Assembly: GCF_000719705.1 (NCBI RefSeq)
Contig: NZ_JOHO01000069.1
Location: forward strand, 1 to 29,059
Length of the DNA stretch: 29,059 nucleotides
DNA from: Streptomyces sp. NRRL S-350
GTDB lineage: Bacteria > Actinomycetota > Actinomycetes > Streptomycetales > Streptomycetaceae
Direction: 5' to 3'
The notes under the pieces were generated by a model, which saw only the letters and a program-made list of their open reading frames with translations, did not search any database and was not told where the DNA came from. Numbering within the stretch: position 1 is the first letter of the stretch; each line of letters opens with the position of its first letter. Positions 1 to 5,935 of the stretch are shown here, piece after piece. A program made the position numbers and the translations under genes.

Positions 1-92
1 ACATCTCGAAGCGTGAGGGGCGGCCGCCTCTGCTGTCTCGCGAAGAACCGCAGATCAGCAGGTCGGGTGACCTCCGAGGTTAAACAACAAGC

Positions 93-782
93 TCAGGCGG
101 CGCCGGCGCCGTAGTCCCCGAGGCCCCGTTCGACCAGGGCGAAGGCGTGGTGGGCCGCGGCGAGCGCGGTCGGCAGGGCGTCGGCGGCGCGTTCGCCGGC
201 CAGCATCCGGCGCTGGTTCCGGCCGGTCAGGGTGAGCCGGGCGGCCATCAGCTGGGCGGCGGCGAGCTGGGCGGTCAGCTCGTCCCCGGTCGGGTCCTGG
301 GCGAGCAGCTCGGCGGCCAGGAGGGTCGTCGCCTGGTGGTCGAAGCCGGCGGTGGTGCGCATCAGCAGGGTCGGGGTGCGGTGGATCAGCCGGACCACGT
401 CGAGCACGACCTGCTGGTCGCTCAGGCCGGTCGCCGGGTCGAACGCCGCCAGCCCCGTCAGGAACTGCTCTCGCAGTGCCGCCACCGCGGAGGTGCCCGG
501 GGCGCGCTCGCGCACCACCCGGGCCGGCTCGTCGAGGTGATGCTCCATCGGGCCGAGGACGAGGTCCTCCTTGGTGGGGAAGTAGTTGAAGACGGTCATC
601 TTGGACACCTCGGAGGCGGCCGCGATCTCGGCCACCGAGACCTGGTCGAAGCCCCGTTCGTGGAACAGCGTGACCGCGGTGCGCCAGATCCGGCGGGCGG
701 TCTGGATCTTCTTCCGCTCGCGCAGGGGGAGTGCGTCGAGGTCGAGGTCGGTGCCGATGTCCAGGCCGGGGCGCGTCTCCAT
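93..782 (-). CDS. TetR/AcrR family transcriptional regulator of the adjacent efflux pump
   Basis: This 229-residue protein has the TetR layout. An N-terminal helix-turn-helix lies at about residues 25-75, with the recognition segment VSKMTVFNYFPTKEDLV typical of the family and the run LFHERGFDQVSVAEIAAASE before it. An all-helical ligand-binding half follows. It would be a cytoplasmic repressor that leaves its operator when it binds a small, probably toxic, molecule. The ATG at 782 gives a normal family length. It is transcribed away from the MFS pump that starts at 941, the classic arrangement for local control of efflux, and the gap holds inverted TGTAC/TCAA-type arms (791-804 and 842-854) that could be its operator. 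The family call is secure. The ligand is unknown, and the pump as target is inferred from position. Confidence 0.93.
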   Translation of the reverse strand: METRPGLDIGTDLDLDALPLRERKKIQTARRIWRTAVTLFHERGFDQVSVAEIAAASEVSKMTVFNYFPTKEDLVLGPMEHHLDEPARVVRERAPGTSAVAALREQFLTGLAAFDPATGLSDQQVVLDVVRLIHRTPTLLMRTTAGFDHQATTLLAAELLAQDPTGDELTAQLAAAQLMAARLTLTGRNQRRMLAGERAADALPTALAAAHHAFALVERGLGDYGAGAA

Positions 783-790
783 GGGCGAAC

Positions 791-854
791 TGTACCAGGA
801 TCAAACGTTGACTGGGCTGAAATATGAGCTGAGCTGAAGTGTTGACCCAGTACA
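791..854. promoter_or_regulatory. Candidate TetR operator between regulator and efflux gene
   Basis: TGTACCAGGATCAA at 791-804 reappears in inverted orientation as TTGACCCAGTACA at 842-854, differing by one base in length and two in the centre. A third half-like element, TTGACTGGG, lies at 808-816. The right arm overlaps the predicted -35 box of the MFS gene, so bound repressor would block it. The repeats are seen directly; the operator role is inferred. Confidence 0.4.
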
Positions 855-870
855 AAAAGACTGACATGGT
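842..870 (+). promoter_or_regulatory. Candidate promoter of the MFS efflux gene
   Basis: TTGACC (842-847) and CATGGT (865-870) are separated by 17 bases, a good match to a vegetative actinobacterial promoter. Transcription would begin near 877. That leaves about 64 untranslated bases before the ATG at 941 and rules out the GTG at 839 as the start. Confidence 0.5.
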
Positions 871-940
871 GATGGCGAGCCCGCCTGACCGCACCTGTCC
901 GGTCCGGGCCGAACTCCGACGACTCCGGGGGGACTTCCCG

Positions 941-2497
941 ATGGCATCCGCCGACTCGACCGCACCCGCCCCAACCGCACCTGCCCCGACCGCACCCGCC
1001 CCGATGACACCGGCCCGGCGAAACCTGGCCATGCTGCTCTGCCTGGTCACGATCGTGTTGGCCGTGCTCGACATGAACATCGTGTCGGCGGCCACCGTGC
1101 CGATCGTCCGTGACCTCGACCCCGTCCACGGCGTCGACCGGCTGCCCTGGCTGATCAGCGCGTTCTCGCTCGCCGCCACCGCCCTGCTGCCCCTGTACGG
1201 CAAGCTGTGCGACCTGTACGGCGCCAAGCGGGTGCTGATCGCCGCCCTCGGCACCTTCCTGCTCGGCTCCGGGCTGTGCGGGGCCGCGCAGTCGATGGGG
1301 CAGCTGATCGCGTTCCGGGCCGTCCAGGGCATCGGCGGCGGCGGTCTGATGAGCGTCACCATGGTGGTCCTCGCCCACCTCAAGGACCCGGCGCAGCGCG
1401 GCGGCAAGGGCGGCGCCATGGGCGGGATCGTGGCGGGTTTCGGCATGGCGGTCGGCCCGCTGGTGGGGGCGCTGTTCACCGAGCACCTGAGCTGGCGCTG
1501 GATCTTCTACGTCAACCTGCCGCTCGGCCTGCTCGCCCTGGTCGGCATCGCCCTGGTGGTGAGGCTGCCGCGGGCGGCCGGTCGTCGGAGCGTGGACTTC
1601 CCCGGCGCGGCCCTGGTCGCCGCCTTCGCCACCGGGGTGCTGCTGGTCACCGAGTGGGGCGGCAAGGACCACGGCTGGGCCTCCCCGGAGATCCTCGGGC
1701 TCGGCGCCGCCACCCTGGCCGCGCTCGGCCTGTTCCTGTGGCGCCAGGCGACCGCCGCCGAGCCGATCCTGCCGCTCTCGCTGTTCCGGATCCGCGTGGT
1801 GCGACTCGGCTTCGCCATCCAGGGCCTGGTCGGGATGGCCATGACCGGTTCGATCGTCTACGTGATGCTCTACCTGCAGATCGCCCGCGGAGTCGCCCCG
1901 ACCTCGGCCAGCCTCTACCTGATCCCGATGGCGGCCGGGATGACCGCCGTCGGCCTGCTGGTCGGCAGGCTGACCGACCGCGGCCACTCGACGCGCACCT
2001 TCCTGGTGGCCGGCGCGGGCTGCGCGGCGCTCGCCCTCGCACTGCTCGGGCTCAGCGGGCCGGACACCGGGCTCTGGGCGGTGCTCGCCGAACTCGCCCT
2101 GCTGGGCTGCGGACTGGGCCAGCTGATCGGCCAGTTGATCACGGTGGTGCAGGAGGCCGCGCCCCGGCACCAACTCGGCGTCGCGACCTCCGGAGTGCGC
2201 TTCTTCCAGACCCTCGGCAGCGCGCTCGGCGCGGCCCTGTTCGGCACCGTGCTGGCCCGGGTCTACGCGGCGGACGAGCCGGGGCGCACGCTCGGCGCGG
2301 TCCGTACGCTCTCCGGCGCGGCCCGCGAGCACGCGCTGGCCGACTTCACGGACGCCGTGGACGTGGTCTTCCTGTCGGCGGGCGGGGTGCTGGCGCTGGC
2401 CCTGCTGCTCGCGCTGCGGCTGCGGGCGGCCGGGGACGGCGGTACGGGTCGCCGGGAGGCCGGGGCCGAGGGGGAGCGGCCGGTGCTCGCGGCCTGA
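941..2497 (+). CDS. MFS multidrug efflux transporter, DHA2 (EmrB/QacA-like) family
   Basis: A 518-residue inner-membrane transporter, about the length expected of 14-TM DHA2 drug:proton antiporters. The N-terminus is a Pro/Ala-rich repeat (APTAPAPTAPAP), then TM1 with VLDMNIVSAATVPIV. The family motif AVQGIGGGGLMSVT follows, then the motif-C-like stretch GIVAGFGMAVGPLVGALF and SWRWIFYVNLPLGLLALV. Further hydrophobic helices run to the C-terminus. The frame is open from a GTG at 839, but the ATG at 941 is preferred because it has a GGGGGGA ribosome site at 926-932 and the likely promoter lies between the two. The neighbouring divergent TetR gene suggests drug-inducible expression. A proton-driven export role is secure at family level; the substrate cannot be read from the sequence. 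Confidence 0.93.
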   Translation: MASADSTAPAPTAPAPTAPAPMTPARRNLAMLLCLVTIVLAVLDMNIVSAATVPIVRDLDPVHGVDRLPWLISAFSLAATALLPLYGKLCDLYGAKRVLIAALGTFLLGSGLCGAAQSMGQLIAFRAVQGIGGGGLMSVTMVVLAHLKDPAQRGGKGGAMGGIVAGFGMAVGPLVGALFTEHLSWRWIFYVNLPLGLLALVGIALVVRLPRAAGRRSVDFPGAALVAAFATGVLLVTEWGGKDHGWASPEILGLGAATLAALGLFLWRQATAAEPILPLSLFRIRVVRLGFAIQGLVGMAMTGSIVYVMLYLQIARGVAPTSASLYLIPMAAGMTAVGLLVGRLTDRGHSTRTFLVAGAGCAALALALLGLSGPDTGLWAVLAELALLGCGLGQLIGQLITVVQEAAPRHQLGVATSGVRFFQTLGSALGAALFGTVLARVYAADEPGRTLGAVRTLSGAAREHALADFTDAVDVVFLSAGGVLALALLLALRLRAAGDGGTGRREAGAEGERPVLAA

Positions 2498-2534
2498 ACG
2501 GCCGTCGGCCGAAGGGCCGTCGGTGGGAGGGGCC

Positions 2535-2559
2535 CGGTGGACCGTGGGGGAGTCCACCG
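2535..2559 (+). terminator. Hairpin terminator after the MFS gene
   Basis: CGGTGGAC (2535-2542) pairs perfectly with GTCCACCG (2552-2559) around a 9-base loop, 37 bases after the MFS stop. There is no U tract, which is usual for this group. It lies between convergent genes and could act on both. Confidence 0.55.
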
Positions 2560-2582
2560 AGCCCCGGCTCTTCCTGTGCCCG

Positions 2583-2678
2583 CTCCGAAGGCCGGGCTCC
2601 GAGGCCGGGCTCCGAGGCCGGACCACGAAGGCCGGACCACGAAGGCCGGACCTCGAAGACCGGGCTGCGACGGCCCTG
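2583..2678. repeat. Degenerate 13-14 bp tandem repeat in the convergent gap
   Basis: About seven head-to-tail copies of a 13-14 base unit of the form CTCCGARGGCCGGG, later CCACGAAGGCCGGA (two identical copies in a row) and CCTCGAAGACCGGG. The block fills most of the gap between the MFS and GNAT genes. No gene is seen in it. Confidence 0.75.
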
Positions 2679-2711
2679 CTCCCGCCTCCCGGCGCGGCGC
2701 GGCCGTCGGGC

Positions 2712-3260
2712 TCAGGCCCGGGCGGCCCACTCGGAGGCCAGGATCGCCCAGATCTCCTTGTCGTGGCGGACCCCGTTGTGCAGGAACCACTCGCGCAGCA
2801 CGCCGTCCCGCCGCATGCCGACCCGCTCGGCGACCGCCCGGCTGCGGGCGTTGGCGGCCGAGCACCACCATTCGGCGCGGTGCAGGCCGCGGGTGACGAA
2901 GGCGTAGTCGAGCAGCATCCGGACGGCGGAGGTGACCAGTCCGCCGCCCTCGCCGGCGGGTTCGGTCCAGGCGCCGATCTCGCAGATGCCGGACTTGGTG
3001 TCGAAGCTCACGAACATCACGCCGCCGACCAGCGTGCCGTCGAGCCAGATGCCGTAGATCCGCTTCTGGTCGGCGGCCTGGCCGTCGGCGTAGCGCTGCA
3101 GTGTGGCGCGGGCGGAGTCCAGGTCGGTGGAGAAGGTGGCCCAGGGGATCCAGGGGTCGGTGTGGGCGCGGGCCCGGTCGATGTGAGCCAGGAACTCGGG
3201 CGCCTGCCACGGCTCCAGCGGGCGCAGTTCGGCGTGGTCGGTGAGCGGGACAGCAAACAC
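2712..3260 (-). CDS. GNAT family N-acetyltransferase (RimJ/RimL type)
   Basis: A 182-residue GNAT-fold acetyltransferase. N-terminal residues such as LRPLEPWQAPEFLAHIDRA match the RimJ/RimL (Acetyltransf_3) pattern. The central beta strands include GIWLDGTLVGGVMF, a region with EPAGEGGGLVTSAVR corresponds to the acetyl-CoA pyrophosphate loop, and the C-terminal part WWCSAANARSRAVAERVGMRRDG is the characteristic end of these enzymes. It should transfer an acetyl group from acetyl-CoA to an amine, perhaps a protein N-terminus or a small molecule. The start is placed at GTG 3260, which has AAAGG seven bases upstream; an in-frame ATG at 3302 would add 14 residues and overlap the operator region. 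It is divergent from a TetR gene and shares its control region. Confidence 0.88.
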   Translation of the reverse strand: MFAVPLTDHAELRPLEPWQAPEFLAHIDRARAHTDPWIPWATFSTDLDSARATLQRYADGQAADQKRIYGIWLDGTLVGGVMFVSFDTKSGICEIGAWTEPAGEGGGLVTSAVRMLLDYAFVTRGLHRAEWWCSAANARSRAVAERVGMRRDGVLREWFLHNGVRHDKEIWAILASEWAARA

Positions 3261-3303
3261 GGGCGGGCCTTTCGGGGTCGTGCGCCGGTTGGTCGGAATC
3301 ATT

Positions 3304-3323
3304 CATAACAAACGTTTGGTATG
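3304..3323. promoter_or_regulatory. 20-bp palindromic operator for the second TetR regulator
   Basis: CATAACAAACGTTTGGTATG is an inverted repeat matching itself at 18 of 20 positions (one mismatched pair). It directly abuts the -10 box TACGAT of the TetR gene and lies just upstream of the GNAT gene on the other strand. Its size and symmetry are those of a TetR dimer site, so it probably gives autoregulation and control of both genes. Confidence 0.75.
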
Positions 3324-3329
3324 TACGAT
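3324..3329 (+). promoter_or_regulatory. -10 box of a leaderless TetR transcript
   Basis: TACGAT ends seven bases before the ATG at 3337, so RNA would begin at or within a base of the start codon. No ribosome-binding site is present, which supports a leaderless mRNA. Confidence 0.6.
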
Positions 3330-3336
3330 AGCCCTC

Positions 3337-3948
3337 ATGACGCCGGCCCGTGGAGATCATGAAGCCCGCCGTTCGGACGTGTCCGAGGGGGTGTGGCGGG
3401 TGCTGTCCAGCCGCGGCTTCGAGGGGCTGACGCTGCGCGCGGTGGCTGCCGAACTGGGCGCCTCCACCGGGATGTTGACGCACTACTTCCCCAACAAGCG
3501 GGCCCTGCTGAGCCATGCGCTGGAGGAACTGGACCGCCGTTCGGGCGCCCGGCCCCGGCGCGCCGCCCCCGCGGACGGCAGCCCGCCGCCGCCCGCCGGA
3601 CTGCCCCGGCTGCGGGCGGCCCTGCTCGACGTCCTGCCGCTGGACGGGGACTCCGCGGCCGGCAACCGGATCTGGGTCGGCTCCTGGGACCACGCCCTGG
3701 CCGATCCGGAGCTGGCCGCCGCACACGCGGGGCGCTACGCCCGCTCGCGGGTGGCGCTCACGGCGCTCGTCGCGGACGCCCAGCGGCTCGGGGAGCTTCC
3801 GGCGCAGGCCGATCCGGCCGAACTCGCGGCCGGGGCCCAGGCCTTCGTCCTCGGGCTGGTGGTGCAGGCGCTGTTCGCCCCGGAGGAGTTCCCGGCCGAG
3901 CGGCAGACGGCCCTGCTGGACGCCTATCTGGCCGGTCTGACGGGCTGA
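3337..3948 (+). CDS. TetR/AcrR family regulator (BetI-like C-terminal half)
   Basis: A 203-residue regulator. The HTH occupies about residues 12-58, with GVWRVLSSRGFEGLTLRAVAAELG and the recognition helix region STGMLTHYFPNKRALL. The rest is helical and resembles the C-terminal domain of BetI-type TetR proteins (SWDHALADPELAAAHAGRYARSR). An upstream GTG at 3241 is in frame but would run through the operator and promoter. The ATG at 3337 is preferred because it sits immediately after a -10 box and matches family length. It would bind the palindrome at 3304-3323 and control itself and the divergent GNAT gene. The inducer is unknown. Confidence 0.92.
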   Translation: MTPARGDHEARRSDVSEGVWRVLSSRGFEGLTLRAVAAELGASTGMLTHYFPNKRALLSHALEELDRRSGARPRRAAPADGSPPPPAGLPRLRAALLDVLPLDGDSAAGNRIWVGSWDHALADPELAAAHAGRYARSRVALTALVADAQRLGELPAQADPAELAAGAQAFVLGLVVQALFAPEEFPAERQTALLDAYLAGLTG

Positions 3949-3985
3949 CCGGTCCGACGGTCGAACCGGTCCGACGGCCGACCGG

Positions 3986-4009
3986 CGCCCGGGTGGGTGC
4001 GCCCGGGCG
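3986..4009 (+). terminator. Hairpin terminator after the TetR gene
   Basis: CGCCCGGG (3986-3993) pairs with CCCGGGCG (4002-4009) around an 8-base loop, 37 bases after the stop codon. Confidence 0.55.
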
Positions 4010-4302
4010 GTGTGCGGGCGGCATGCGGGACGCGTTCCCGGCCGGGCCCGTTCCTGGGAGTTGGCTGGGAGTTTCCCGAGTGCTTCCGGGTGGGGGGATT
4101 CGCCCGGGATTCCTCCTTTTGAGGGGTGCGGCGGGATTGACCGGACGCCGCGATACCGCGCGCAATGCCCGCGGACGGATTTCCGGGCGGCAGCGGCACG
4201 CATTGTCACGGGTTATGCGCGGTGGGTGCGTGGCATTACGGGGAGGACCCGAGCAGCTACGCATGGTCGCGATCGCCTGCGGTGGCCTGTGGGAATAGCG
4301 GG
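4010..4302. other. Gene-free stretch downstream of the tRNA
   Basis: Between the terminator and the tRNA I see no coding region with convincing codon bias or ribosome site. The only open frame of note is a 12-codon ATG frame (4263-4298), which has no properly spaced ribosome site. Base composition is more AT-rich than the flanking genes. Confidence 0.5.
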
Positions 4303-4378
4303 TGGCGCCCCCAGCAGGATTCGAACCTGCGACCTACCGCTTAGAAGGCGGGTGCTCTATCCGCTGAGCTATGGGGGC
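4303..4378 (-). tRNA. tRNA-Arg(TCT)
   Basis: Read on the minus strand this is a complete 76-base cloverleaf. The acceptor arm GCCCCCA/TGGGGGC has discriminator G and an encoded CCA end at 4303-4305. The D-arm is GCTC...GAGC, the anticodon loop CTTCTAA has anticodon TCT (plus-strand 4343-4345), and the T-arm is GCAGG-TTCGAAT-CCTGC. It decodes AGA and AGG, which are rare codons in this high-GC genome. The outermost anticodon-stem pair appears mismatched; all other stems pair well. Confidence 0.97.
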
Positions 4379-4591
4379 GGGACGGACGGCGCCCGAGAGG
4401 GCGTGACCGCGGCCGGGATCGGGCGACGAGCGCCGAGGCGCGCGTTGTCCGGGCCCGTACCTGAGGGTGGGGGTGGGGGTTGGTGGGCCCTCGCCCTGTC
4501 GGGGACAGGATAAGGGTGTCCAGTTCCTCGGCCGGGTGTGACGACACCGTCGTTGGTGTGTCGGTTCGGTGGAGCGGTCCGATAATCGCAG

Positions 4592-4747
4592 GTGAAGGCC
4601 GTGAGTGCAGCGGTCTGGGAGAGTTCCGTGCCGGACGTTGTGCAGTCGTTACGGGGCTGCCTCCTCACCCGTTATGGATTCGACACGGAGAATGTGCCGC
4701 CGGGGGCGCGGGTGGGGGCGTTAATCGGGGTTGCGCCGGTCGGATGA
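4592..4747 (+). CDS. Candidate leaderless mini-ORF with two TTA codons
   Basis: A 51-codon frame from GTG 4592 (or GTG 4601) to TGA 4745-4747. A -10-like GATAAT at 4581-4586 ends five bases before the first GTG, which would make the RNA leaderless; AGGTG at 4590-4594 could serve the second GTG instead. The product would contain segments such as SSVPDVVQSLRGCLLTRYGF and VPPGARVGALIGV. Two TTA codons are present, so in Streptomyces-type hosts translation would depend on the bldA tRNA. Third-position GC is lower than in the surrounding genes. I recognise no family, and it may be non-coding. Confidence 0.3.
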   Translation: MKAVSAAVWESSVPDVVQSLRGCLLTRYGFDTENVPPGARVGALIGVAPVG

Positions 4748-4884
4748 CGTGCGCGGACGGTCTGCGGGGGCCTCTGGGGCGGCGGCTGGAGGGGTCGGCG
4801 AGCAGCGGGTTTGTTGTCATGCCCGCGAAGAGGCGGGCGCGAAGGAGCCGTCTGCGGCTGAAATTCACCCCTGCGAGTGACGGG

Positions 4885-4945
4885 TGTTCCACAGGCCCGA
4901 GTTATCCACAGGATTTCGGAAGTCAGTGGCCCGGATTTATCCCGA
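4885..4945 (+). promoter_or_regulatory. DnaA-box-like cluster upstream of the SSB gene
   Basis: A perfect TTATCCACA (4902-4910) is flanked by the weaker TGTTCCACA (4885-4893) and TTATCCCGA (4937-4945), all in the same orientation, at offsets of 17 and 35 bases. The nearby gene is a single-strand DNA-binding protein, so DnaA-linked control is plausible. There is no dnaA or dnaN here, so this is not argued to be the chromosomal origin. Confidence 0.4.
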
Positions 4946-5009
4946 AGTGCACGCTCAAGGCGCACCGGTCGATTCCGTACGGTGCATCGGCGAGAACGGA
5001 GAGTGCGCT

Positions 5010-5627
5010 GTGAACGAGACGCATGTGACGGTGCTCGGCAATGTCGCGTCGGAGGTCAGCTACGGGGAAACGGCCGGCGGGGTGCCGATGGCAAGCTTCC
5101 GGCTCGGCTGCACCGAGCGGCGGTACGACCGGCAGCGCGAGTGCTGGGTCGACGGGGAGACGCAGTGGGTGACGGTGACGGCCTGGCGGGCGCTCGCGGT
5201 CAACCTGATCGGCTCGCTGGCGAAGGGCGAGCCGGTGCTGGTGAGCGGTCGGCTGCGGGTGCGGGAGTGGGTGGAGGGGGAGGTGCGGCGCAGCCGGGCC
5301 GAGGTCGACGCCCGGTCGGTCGGACACGACCTCACCCGCGGTACCGCGGCGTTCCGTTGGTCGGCGGCAGTGCGCGGGCAGTCGGCGGGCGGGGCCGGGC
5401 CGCTCGGGGCGGAGGCGGCGGGGGAGGCCGGGGTGGAGGCGGTGCCGGGGTGGATCGTGAGGGCGGTGGAGGCGCGCAGGGCTTCCGCCGCGGCTGCGGC
5501 GGCGCCCGCCGCGGTGGCCGTCGGCCCCGGCCCGCGGGCGTTGGAGCCGGGTCGGGCGGTCGCGGGAGTCCCGGACGAGGTGGCCGGGGGCGGGCCGGGA
5601 GGTGAAGGTGCGGGTGCGCGGAGCTGA
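5010..5627 (+). CDS. Single-stranded DNA-binding protein paralogue without acidic tip
   Basis: A 205-residue protein whose first 110 or so residues are a typical SSB OB-fold. They begin NETHVTVLGNVASEVSY and continue with strand/loop features such as MASFRLGCTERRYDRQ, TQWVTVTAWRALAVNLIGSL and KGEPVLVSGRLRVREW. It would bind single-stranded DNA as a tetramer. The C-terminal half is Ala/Gly/Glu-rich and ends GGPGGEGAGARS, with no DDDIPF-like acidic tip, so the usual docking site for replication and repair partners is missing. GTG 5010 is chosen because GGAGAG lies at 4998-5003; earlier in-frame starts lack a ribosome site. It resembles the accessory SSB paralogues of actinomycetes rather than the replicative one beside rpsF/rplI. 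A role in competence, recombination or chromosome segregation is possible but not shown. Confidence 0.85.
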   Translation: MNETHVTVLGNVASEVSYGETAGGVPMASFRLGCTERRYDRQRECWVDGETQWVTVTAWRALAVNLIGSLAKGEPVLVSGRLRVREWVEGEVRRSRAEVDARSVGHDLTRGTAAFRWSAAVRGQSAGGAGPLGAEAAGEAGVEAVPGWIVRAVEARRASAAAAAAPAAVAVGPGPRALEPGRAVAGVPDEVAGGGPGGEGAGARS

Positions 5628-5935
5628 CGGGCCGGTGACCTTTCCTGTCGACAAATATGTTTCTCGAGAAGGCCGTTGTCCCCGCACGGGCAATACCCGA
5701 CCGGATAACGGAAAGGCCGCGAGTTTCCGGGCAGCCGTCAGCTTGTGTGGGACCTGGGGGGATTGATAACGATCCAGATACGGAATCGTCCTGATTTCGC
5801 ATGGGGGTTTCGGGGCCCCTGGGGGTCAATAGGATTCGTCTGGTTCATACCCGCAGCAGTGCCACACGCGGCACGCGCGGCACGGCAAGTCGGCCGGTCG
5901 CCCCATCGGAGCGGCCTGGCCCGGAGGGATCCCAG
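5628..5935. other. Intergenic region upstream of the surface protein gene
   Basis: No gene is seen in these 308 bases. A consensus -10 box TAGGAT lies at 5830-5835, with no convincing -35 element. It would start transcription near 5842 and leave a leader of about 95 bases before the ATG at 5936. The region is less GC-rich than its neighbours, as expected for a promoter region. Confidence 0.45.

Larger units (their letters stand above)
4379..5009. other. 631-base stretch with no confident gene
   Basis: This gap between tRNA-Arg and the SSB gene holds a candidate mini-ORF (4592-4747), three DnaA-box-like 9-mers (4885-4945) and a likely promoter for the SSB gene: TACGGT at 4978-4983 with a weak -35 near 4955. 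Elsewhere the sequence has no sustained codon bias in any frame. Confidence 0.6.

Noticed and set aside
839..940. GTG at 839 as the start of the MFS transporter
   Set aside because: It would place the start upstream of the likely promoter and add a poorly conserved 34-residue tail; ATG 941 has a ribosome site.
4263..4298. A 12-codon ATG frame just downstream of the tRNA
   Set aside because: GGGGAGG upstream is about 16 bases away, too far to act as a ribosome site, and nothing else supports expression.
4303..4378. tRNA-Arg considered as an integration site for a mobile element
   Set aside because: No integrase, excisionase or duplicated tRNA 3' end was found in the window.
4885..4945. DnaA boxes considered as the chromosomal origin
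   Set aside because: There are only three sites, two of them weak, and no dnaA, dnaN or rpmH nearby; a regulatory cluster is the simpler reading.
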